A stretch of 7,464 bases of DNA from Candidatus Gottesmanbacteria bacterium RBG_16_37_8 (GTDB lineage: Bacteria; Patescibacteriota; Microgenomatia; 2-02-FULL-39-11): positions 11,021 through 18,484 of the forward strand of contig MFJA01000059.1 of NCBI GenBank assembly GCA_001779055.1. Reading direction: 5' to 3'. This document shows positions 1 through 5,110 of the stretch, in pieces (position 1 is the stretch's first letter; each line of letters begins with the position of its first letter). A program made the translations under genes and the position numbers. Under the pieces are notes generated by a model. The model had not been told where the DNA came from. It ran no database searches and saw only the letters and a program-made list of their open reading frames with translations.

Positions 1-350
1 GTATAACCGGTGACAAATTATCTCTCCTTCTTTATCAGAGAAGTGCTGATTCCTTTTTGGGAGTTCCTTTCAATATTGCCAGTTATGCGCTTCTAACCCT
101 GATGCTGGCCCAGGTAACCGGCTATAAACCGGGAGATTTTGTCCATACTTTCGGTGATATCCATATTTACGAAAATCATATAGCGCAGGTGAAAGAACAG
201 TTGAAAAGAAAACCTAAGGAAATGCCCCGCATGATAATTGATAAATCTGTAAAAAATATTGATGATTTCCGTTATGAACATTTCACCCTGGAAGGGTATG
301 ATCCTTTCCCGCCAATCAAAGGTGAGATAACCGTAGTAGGAGGTTTTTAA
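1..350 (+). CDS. thyA: Thymidylate synthase ThyA, C-terminal part (5' end outside window)
   Basis: ThyA converts dUMP to dTMP in the cytoplasm using methylene-tetrahydrofolate, which leaves dihydrofolate. The reading frame is open from base 3 and gives the last 115 residues; the family is about 264 residues, so the catalytic Cys lies upstream of the window. Visible here are the phosphate/dUMP-binding stretch QRSADSFLGVPFN (R13, S14, D16 and N24 of the fragment, matching R166, S167, D169 and N177 in E. coli) and GDIHIY (H54 and Y56, matching H207 and Y209), followed by the EGYDPFPPIK tail motif. After that motif the protein runs about four residues longer than the E. coli enzyme, ending VVGGF. 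These last codons contain the Shine-Dalgarno sequence of folA, which starts 2 nt after the stop, so the two genes are surely co-transcribed. Identity is certain; only the 5' truncation limits the call. Confidence 0.97.
   Translation, partial: ITGDKLSLLLYQRSADSFLGVPFNIASYALLTLMLAQVTGYKPGDFVHTFGDIHIYENHIAQVKEQLKRKPKEMPRMIIDKSVKNIDDFRYEHFTLEGYDPFPPIKGEITVVGGF
338..343 (+). promoter_or_regulatory. Strong ribosome binding site of folA
   Basis: A perfect AGGAGG lies 9 nt upstream of the folA ATG, inside the last Val-Gly-Gly codons of thyA. It fixes the folA start. It is the only strong Shine-Dalgarno match next to any start codon in this window. Confidence 0.85.
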
Positions 351-352
351 AT

Positions 353-841
353 ATGGTTCAATTCAAAATTTCCGTCATCGCTGCCATTGGCAGTAACAGG
401 GAGCTGGGGAAAAATAATAAACTCCTCTGGAACATTCCCGAAGAAATGGAGCATTTTAAAACAATAACCATGAGCCATCCTGTTATCATGGGGCGCAAAA
501 CTTACGAGTCAATCGGGCGCCCGTTACCGGGCAGATTAAATATTGTTGTCACGAAAGACAGCAAGTTTAAACCAGAAGGTGTCACAGTTGCTCATTCCAT
601 AGAGGAAGCCATCAGCATCGGAGAAAGCAAAGATACAAAGGAAATTTTCTTTATCGGCGGCGGGGATATTTATCATCAGGCTATCAAGCTGGCTGATAAA
701 CTATACCTGACCGTAGTTGAGGGGAAATTTGATGCTGATACTTACTTTCCCAATTATTCGGATTTTAAGAAAGTTCTCTATAAAAGGGAAGGAAGTTTCA
801 ATCAATATAAATACACTTTTTATGAATTATCCAAACTCTAA
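353..841 (+). CDS. folA: Dihydrofolate reductase
   Basis: DHFR reduces the dihydrofolate made by ThyA back to tetrahydrofolate with NADPH. The 162-residue length is normal for bacterial DHFR. The N-terminal strand SVIAAIGSN is followed by the Met20-loop region with LLWNIPEEM, where W26 matches E. coli W22. E31 falls at the position of the catalytic acid Asp27, so the acid is Glu, as in vertebrate and some bacterial enzymes. HPVIMGRKTYESIGRPLPGR (42-61) is the NADPH/folate-binding signature, with R61 matching Arg57, which binds the folate glutamate. IGGGDIY (101-107) is the second cofactor loop, and DTYFP (129-133) carries the conserved Thr. The start is supported by the AGGAGG at 338-343. The gene follows thyA by 2 nt and precedes the rhomboid gene by 3 nt. 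I see no sign of truncation or transfer. Confidence 0.97.
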   Translation: MVQFKISVIAAIGSNRELGKNNKLLWNIPEEMEHFKTITMSHPVIMGRKTYESIGRPLPGRLNIVVTKDSKFKPEGVTVAHSIEEAISIGESKDTKEIFFIGGGDIYHQAIKLADKLYLTVVEGKFDADTYFPNYSDFKKVLYKREGSFNQYKYTFYELSKL

Positions 842-844
842 TTA

Positions 845-1531
845 ATGTTTCCCATAAGAGACCATAATCCTTCTCAAAAACTGCCGCTAATTAATTTCCT
901 GATAATTTTATTAACCTCCTTTGTTTTTTTTCTGCAATTAACAACTCCTGATATGGAACAGTTCATTTTCAGATTTGCTCTGATTCCCCGCAACATTGAT
1001 TTTGCACATCCGGTCAGTCTTCTCCCTTTTATTTACTCCATGTTTCTCCATGGTGGATGGCTGCATATTATCTCCAACATGTGGTTTTTATGGATTTTTG
1101 GTGATAATATTGAGTCCTATTTAGGTCATTTTGTTTACCTTCTTTTTTATTTGCTTACCGGTCTTGCAGCCGGATTTGCCCAATATATATTAATGCCCAA
1201 CTCACCAATTCCCACCCTGGGCGCATCAGGAGCAATAAGCGGCATTTTAGGAGCCTATCTGGTTCTCTATCCCAAACATAAAATTGATACTCTGGTTTTT
1301 GTTTTCGGCGGATTTCTGCAAAAAGTGCAATTGCCCTCCAGCATCATGCTTGGCTATTGGTTTATTATTCAGTTATTTTCAGGTATTGGCAGTTTTGGAA
1401 TAGGTTCTGAGGGCGGTGTTGCCTGGTGGGCCCATATCGGAGGTTTTGCCGCCGGATTTTTACTTATTCAACTATTCCGCAATAAAAAATCAGAGAAAGA
1501 AAATATTATTAAAGGGGAAATTGTTGCTTAG
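845..1531 (+). CDS. Rhomboid-family intramembrane serine protease
   Basis: Rhomboids are multi-pass membrane proteases that cut single-pass membrane proteins in or near the bilayer. This 228-residue protein has six or so hydrophobic helices: roughly 15-33, 57-68, 73-88, 95-117, 128-142 and 193-212, with further hydrophobic stretches at 149-158 and 167-180. Catalytic features are complete. The nucleophile Ser128 sits in GASGAISG, the His base is H197 in AHIGGF, and H74 and N78 in HIISN match the oxyanion-stabilising His and Asn of E. coli GlpG. The HGGWLH motif in the L1 region and the GxxxG-like GAISGILGAY helix are also typical. There is no recognisable cytoplasmic or extra domain; the tail after 212 is short and charged. 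The start is 3 nt after the folA stop with no Shine-Dalgarno, so translation is probably coupled. The next gene encodes a single-pass protein that could be a substrate. The protease identity is firm; the substrate is unknown. Confidence 0.95.
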   Translation: MFPIRDHNPSQKLPLINFLIILLTSFVFFLQLTTPDMEQFIFRFALIPRNIDFAHPVSLLPFIYSMFLHGGWLHIISNMWFLWIFGDNIESYLGHFVYLLFYLLTGLAAGFAQYILMPNSPIPTLGASGAISGILGAYLVLYPKHKIDTLVFVFGGFLQKVQLPSSIMLGYWFIIQLFSGIGSFGIGSEGGVAWWAHIGGFAAGFLLIQLFRNKKSEKENIIKGEIVA

Positions 1532-1551
1532 AATGTTTTTTCTGTTATAAT
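1524..1551 (+). promoter_or_regulatory. Likely sigma70-type promoter with extended -10 for the Thr/Pro-rich gene
   Basis: The spacer after the rhomboid gene holds TGTTATAAT (1543-1551), a perfect TATAAT preceded by the TGn extension. A weak -35 (TTGCTT, 1524-1529) is 16 nt upstream and lies in the end of the rhomboid gene. Transcription would begin near 1558, giving a leader of about 14 nt before the ATG at 1572, with no Shine-Dalgarno. The Thr/Pro-rich gene may thus be expressed both from the upstream operon and from its own promoter. Confidence 0.55.
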
Positions 1552-1571
1552 ATTGACTTAATTCTATATAT

Positions 1572-1988
1572 ATGAGAAAAATTATCATTTCTCTCGTTCT
1601 AACAGTTACCCTTCTTGCGCCGCAATATATTTATCCGCTTAAATCTTTTGCCCAAACTGAAACTCCAACACTGACTCCGACATCTGCAGTTTCACCAACT
1701 GTAACTCCAACATCAACCAGTGTAACCTCAACACCGGGACAGCCGACAGCTACCAAAGTACCGGTAACACCCACAGTCAAAAGATCGCCGACTCCTCAAT
1801 CAACACCTACAGTTACCCAAACTCCCAGCCCGACACCAACTCAAACTCCCAGCCCGACACCAACTCCGCCTCCTTCTTTTGTCCAGAAAGCCGGCGGGCC
1901 GTTAGGATTTTTTTTAATTCTTTTGGGCCTTGTTGTTTTAGGGGCAACTTTCTATCTTCATAAAAAGAAAAAGACGCCAACCGTCTGA
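1572..1988 (+). CDS. Secreted Thr/Pro-rich protein with C-terminal membrane anchor, GlyGly-CTERM-like tail
   Basis: I do not recognise a catalytic domain; the 138-residue protein is built like a surface-exposed stalk. Residues 1-27 are a signal peptide (MRK, a hydrophobic core, then SFA before Gln28 as a plausible cleavage site). Residues 29-102 are almost entirely Thr, Pro, Ser, Val and Gln, a low-complexity and probably extended segment that could carry O-linked sugars (inference). The C-terminus has A-G-G at 107-109, one membrane helix (about 111-129) and the basic stop-transfer cluster KKKK (131-134). This order of signal peptide, Ser/Thr/Pro-rich segment, Gly-Gly, helix and basic tail is the layout of GlyGly-CTERM proteins cut by rhombosortases, and the preceding gene is a rhomboid protease. 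The family link is an inference. The gene has its own extended -10, lacks a Shine-Dalgarno, and its last codons host a terminator for the opposite strand. It could equally be a simple wall-spanning or pilus-like anchor protein. Confidence 0.8.
   Translation: MRKIIISLVLTVTLLAPQYIYPLKSFAQTETPTLTPTSAVSPTVTPTSTSVTSTPGQPTATKVPVTPTVKRSPTPQSTPTVTQTPSPTPTQTPSPTPTPPPSFVQKAGGPLGFFLILLGLVVLGATFYLHKKKKTPTV
1818..1865 (+). repeat. Perfect 24-bp tandem duplication in the Thr/Pro-rich gene
   Basis: Two identical, directly adjacent 24-nt copies (1818-1841 and 1842-1865) each encode QTPSPTPT. The unit is a multiple of three, so gain or loss of copies by slippage would keep the frame and only change the stalk length. 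Perfect identity at every codon, including synonymous sites, suggests a recent duplication. Confidence 0.9.
1961..1986 (-). terminator. Probable intrinsic terminator of the minus-strand operon
   Basis: Read on the minus strand, a 5-bp stem (AGACG / CGTCT) with a GTTGG loop occupies 1986-1972. It is followed directly by a T-rich run, TTTTCTTTTT (1971-1962). It lies a few bases past the stop of the Rpf-like gene, the right place to end the pnp-to-Rpf-like transcript, and overlaps the last codons of the convergent Thr/Pro-rich gene. The stem is short, so strength is uncertain. On the plus strand no T-run follows, so it would not act as a classic terminator in that direction. Confidence 0.5.
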
Positions 1989-1990
1989 TC

Positions 1991-2521
1991 CTATTTACTG
2001 CAGTTTGGCCAAATTCCCGCTCCTCCGGTTGAAAGTTTAAAAGCAGCTGTTTTGATTGATTCATCACCGTTAAACCGGAGGTCCGGATTGGTATCGGCAT
2101 TCATCGCCTTTCTTGTTGAAATCCAGGATGAAGCCGAAAATTGATATAGTCCTCCGTATGTTCCGCTGTTAGCTCCGCTATTTAATCCCGATTCGCAGAC
2201 GGCAATTTTTTTGAGGGTGTTTCTGTCAACGCTGAATTCTCTGGAATATTTCTCAAATAACGAATCTAAGTGGCTTGGTTGTAATTTGGGAGTCGGAGTA
2301 ATTGTTGGCGTAAGTGTCGGAGTAGGTGTGCGGGTGGGAATTGGAGTTTCGGAAATGACTATGTATTCCAAATTATAATTTTGGGAAGCTATAGCTTTAA
2401 CATTTAAATCGGCAGTTTGACTGATTACTTTTGTAAAGTTATTAATAATAATGGATTGGACTAAAAAAATATAAGCAAGAAGGGTAATAATGACGGCCAA
2501 ACTGTAGAATTTCAGTCTCAT
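1991..2521 (-). CDS. Membrane-anchored Rpf-like / lysozyme-fold murein hydrolase
   Basis: The protein probably cleaves peptidoglycan glycan strands outside the cell. It has 176 residues: an N-terminal signal anchor (about 7-29), an exposed spacer, a Thr-Pro linker (59-78), and a compact C-terminal domain (about 84-176). The domain resembles the resuscitation-promoting factor version of the lysozyme/SLT fold: IAVCESGLN with E110 as the candidate catalytic acid, YGGLYQFS (122-129) with a following Trp133, and the end motif WPNC (171-174). C109 next to the Glu and C174 near the end match the disulfide-forming pair of Rpf domains, with similar spacing. A general SLT-type transglycosylase is the alternative reading. 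The ATG overlaps the stop of the CAP-protein gene (ATGA), implying translational coupling. Its stop is 2 nt from that of the convergent Thr/Pro-rich gene. There is no adjacent Shine-Dalgarno. Fold assignment is good; exact substrate (own or a host's wall) is unknown. Confidence 0.82.
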   Translation of the reverse strand: MRLKFYSLAVIITLLAYIFLVQSIIINNFTKVISQTADLNVKAIASQNYNLEYIVISETPIPTRTPTPTLTPTITPTPKLQPSHLDSLFEKYSREFSVDRNTLKKIAVCESGLNSGANSGTYGGLYQFSASSWISTRKAMNADTNPDLRFNGDESIKTAAFKLSTGGAGIWPNCSK

Positions 2522-3387
2522 AAATAGCTGTTATATTCCCTGATTAATTTCACCTGACTGTCATCAAAAGATTTTTCTTCTTCCATAATCTTTATTAGAT
2601 CGGAAAGGATCACTCTTTGTCTTTTCAGTTTATTGAATTCTTCTACCTCTGTTTTATCTTTTAAGAGATTATTAAAGGAAATAACTAACGGATTAAGTTT
2701 TCTGTCAAGTACAGTCAATAAACTTTGATAATTTTTCTTATCAATTTCGTTATAGCCCAAATATTCCTCGCGGGTTGCTGGTATGGCAAAAAGCTGGACA
2801 GCTATGTTAACGTAATATTGCCTGTAAGGACCGGTAACCACAAATACTCCGCTATGGTAAAGATCGGGATTTAAAAGATTTTCCCGGTGGCTGGTACTGT
2901 TCATAAATCCTCCGACAAAATCTTCAGCTGAAACTCCTCCCATACCGATATTTTCCGAAGCGTAGGAATAAAGATAACCAACAACAGGCATAACGGTAAT
3001 CAGTTCAATATTTTCATAAGGATCCTGATGGGAAAAATTCTGGTATTTGAGAATTACTTCCGCTCTCATTTTGGCTGCCAGCATCAGCTTGTCGTTAATA
3101 TAAAGCGGCGGGCTGTTTTTCTTATTTCTTTCAATATTGACATATTTGACGATATCGGTTGGGTTTATTGCCTGAGCACCTAAGACATTAAAGGTCAAAT
3201 TGGGAAGGATAAGATTAGGCAGAAGTTCAATCGTAGAAACTCTGGGAATATTAAGTGCTGTTTTTGTTTTTTCTGAAGTTCTTATATTGGAAAAATATGA
3301 AAAGGTCAGGATGGGGAAAATAAATAGAAGAAATAAAGATGTGATTTTTTTATTTTTCCCCTTGCGACTTACTCTTTTTACTCTCAT
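2518..3387 (-). CDS. CAP-domain (SCP/PR1-like) protein with N-terminal membrane anchor
   Basis: CAP domains of the bacterial YkwD type are extracellular; their biochemical role in bacteria is poorly known, so no reaction is claimed. The 289-residue protein starts with a basic stretch (residues 2-14) and a hydrophobic helix (about 15-33) that fits an uncleaved signal anchor. A linker follows to about 75, then the CAP domain (about 76-202): NFSHQDPY with H120, SENIGMG with E145, and STSHRENLLNP with H167-R168. These His and Glu residues are the cavity residues conserved in the family. The Trp usual before the HR motif is Phe here (F161). Residues 205-289 form a charged, probably helical C-terminal extension with no domain I recognise. 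The start overlaps the RNase J-like stop (ATGA) and its own stop overlaps the next ATG the same way, so it sits in the middle of a tightly coupled operon. No Shine-Dalgarno is seen. Confidence 0.88.
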   Translation of the reverse strand: MRVKRVSRKGKNKKITSLFLLFIFPILTFSYFSNIRTSEKTKTALNIPRVSTIELLPNLILPNLTFNVLGAQAINPTDIVKYVNIERNKKNSPPLYINDKLMLAAKMRAEVILKYQNFSHQDPYENIELITVMPVVGYLYSYASENIGMGGVSAEDFVGGFMNSTSHRENLLNPDLYHSGVFVVTGPYRQYYVNIAVQLFAIPATREEYLGYNEIDKKNYQSLLTVLDRKLNPLVISFNNLLKDKTEVEEFNKLKRQRVILSDLIKIMEEEKSFDDSQVKLIREYNSYL

Positions 3388-5090
3388 ACATGGATGACAA
3401 CTGCCAAAATGAGCGGTCTTCTGTGGGTTTCTTTAAATGTGAATTCCTCTAAATTTCCCTCGATTTGTTTTCTGACAAATTGCCAATCGATGATTCTGCC
3501 TTTTTTAAGTTTCAGGCTGGAAGTAATTATTTTTTTGGCTCTCTCAATTAAATCTTCCGATTGTTTCATGTAAATAAAACCCCGAGAGATTATGTCAGGT
3601 TCAGCTGTGACTCTGCCGGTTAAATGGTCAACCGGAACAATTACCACCACAATTCCTTCATTGGCCATTGTCTGACGGTCTCTTAAAACCACATGTCCGA
3701 TATCGCCAACTCCCAGACCGTCGATCATCACGTTTTTCAAATTTATTCTTTCGGCAACTCTTATTTTTCCGGGTGTTATTTCCAGAATATCACCGTCGAA
3801 AGGCAGAAATACCTGGTGTTGTTTATAGCCCATATCAAAAGCCAGCTGGGCATAATGTTTCATCTGTCTGAAAGTGCCTCCAATAGGCAAAAGCCAGGAC
3901 GGATTAGTAAGTCCAATCATCAAAGCCAAATCATTTCTGGCTCCGTGGCCCGATACATGGAGGGCATCAGTAATCTCCGAATAAGCGACTCTGGCGCCCG
4001 AGGCTGTCAAGATATCTATTAAGGTATGGACTGCATTTTCATAACCGGGAATTGGATCAGCTGAAAAAACTACCACATCACCATTTTTGATTCTGACATA
4101 TTTATGTACTCCTTCAGCTATTCTTGATAAGGCAGAATTCGGTTGGGCCTGACTGCCGGTGACAATTAAAGTTAATTCCTTGGGATTATATTTATGAATT
4201 TCTTTTTCCCTTACCGTATAGAGATCACTGATTTTGATATAATTCAGTTTTTTGGCAACATCGACATTTTTTTCAATCGATCGGCCTAAAAAGGCAATTT
4301 TACGGTTATTTCTCAATGAGACATCTATTGCCTGCTGGATTCTTGATATGTTTGAAGACTGGGTAGTAAAAATAAATTTGCCGTGACAATTTCTGATTTC
4401 CTTCTCCAGGGTATCCTCAATTGCCCTTTCTGATAACGTATAGCCTTCCGATTCCACTCTGACACAATCTGATAACAGCAAAGTGATACCGGAATCAGAG
4501 GCTTTGGCAATTTTTACCACCTCTGTTTTTTTACCGTCAATTGGCGTCCAGTCAAATTTAAAATCACTGCCGTGATAGAAGTTGCCAACCGGTGTTTTTA
4601 TAAATAAATTAGCTGCATCCGGTATTGAGTGGGTAACATGGATAAATTCAATTTCAAAAGGACCGATTTTTAACTTATCTTTCTCGTTAACTACATTGAT
4701 ATTATGCTGCAATCCAAAATCCTTGACTTTTACCTCGGCCAGTTTGGCAGTTAAAAGCGTTCCGTAAACTGGAACTTTCAATTCCGGCAGGATATAGGGC
4801 AAAGCTCCGATATGATCCTCGTGTCCGTGAGTTAAAACAATGGCTCTTATCTTGTCTTTTTTATCCCTTAAATAGGAAATATCAGGAATTACAAGATCAA
4901 TGCCAAACATTCCTTCATCGGGAAATCCCACTCCGCAATCCACAATTAAAATATCGGAAATTGTCGGAGGGTTGGATCTGTATTCATAGACGTACATATT
5001 CTTGGTGACGTTGCCGATTCCGCCAAGAGGAATAATTCTTATAAGTCCCTGTTTATCCCGATAAATGGGAGTAGGTGTTTTATTAAACAT
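3384..5090 (-). CDS. RNase J-like metallo-beta-lactamase/beta-CASP ribonuclease with altered motif C
   Basis: RNase J is a cytoplasmic zinc-dependent 5'-exo/endoribonuclease for mRNA decay and rRNA maturation. The 568-residue length and domain order fit: metallo-beta-lactamase part, inserted beta-CASP part, and a C-terminal domain ending in the typical RRPLILAVVIHV. Metal-binding residues seen are H88, H90, D92 and H93 (HGHEDHIGALPY), H154 (HSIPD) and D176 (GSDFKFD). The beta-CASP motif SGHG is at 380-383. Several usually conserved positions differ. The GGxxEIGKNM loop reads GGIGNVTKNM, GSQGEP reads GSQAQP (312-317), and PVHGEYR reads PIGGTFR (402-408). The last change replaces the motif C His, normally a metal ligand, by Gly404. 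It is therefore an RNase J homologue whose full activity is uncertain; a J2-like partner role is possible. The gene lies 20 nt after the Lon-like gene, has no Shine-Dalgarno, and overlaps the next gene by ATGA. Confidence 0.9.
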   Translation of the reverse strand: MFNKTPTPIYRDKQGLIRIIPLGGIGNVTKNMYVYEYRSNPPTISDILIVDCGVGFPDEGMFGIDLVIPDISYLRDKKDKIRAIVLTHGHEDHIGALPYILPELKVPVYGTLLTAKLAEVKVKDFGLQHNINVVNEKDKLKIGPFEIEFIHVTHSIPDAANLFIKTPVGNFYHGSDFKFDWTPIDGKKTEVVKIAKASDSGITLLLSDCVRVESEGYTLSERAIEDTLEKEIRNCHGKFIFTTQSSNISRIQQAIDVSLRNNRKIAFLGRSIEKNVDVAKKLNYIKISDLYTVREKEIHKYNPKELTLIVTGSQAQPNSALSRIAEGVHKYVRIKNGDVVVFSADPIPGYENAVHTLIDILTASGARVAYSEITDALHVSGHGARNDLALMIGLTNPSWLLPIGGTFRQMKHYAQLAFDMGYKQHQVFLPFDGDILEITPGKIRVAERINLKNVMIDGLGVGDIGHVVLRDRQTMANEGIVVVIVPVDHLTGRVTAEPDIISRGFIYMKQSEDLIERAKKIITSSLKLKKGRIIDWQFVRKQIEGNLEEFTFKETHRRPLILAVVIHV

Positions 5091-5110
5091 AATTAATTAT
5101 TTGAAATTTT

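Noticed and set aside
2004..2013. The 10-bp palindrome TTTGGCCAAA near the end of the minus-strand hydrolase gene, considered as an operator or plus-strand terminator.
   Set aside because: It lies in codons for Trp-Pro-Asn of the conserved terminal motif, has no loop and no T-run.
2022..2081. A 9-bp perfect inverted repeat (CCTCCGGTT / AACCGGAGG) inside the Rpf-like gene, 42 nt apart.
   Set aside because: It is fully coding, has no T-run, and a few 9-bp pairs at such distance are expected by chance in 7.5 kb.
1813..2100. A 95-codon minus-strand open frame across the convergent junction.
   Set aside because: It overlaps two well-supported genes in another frame, and its repeated ending is only the antisense of the Thr/Pro repeat.
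3693..4022. A 109-codon open frame on the plus strand inside the RNase J-like gene.
   Set aside because: It is antisense to a conserved coding region, has no recognisable motif and no ribosome binding site; it is a shadow of the real gene.
5096..5101. AATAAT on the minus strand just before the RNase J-like ATG as another leaderless -10.
   Set aside because: It has one mismatch, no TG extension, and sits in a very AT-rich 20-nt spacer where such matches are common.
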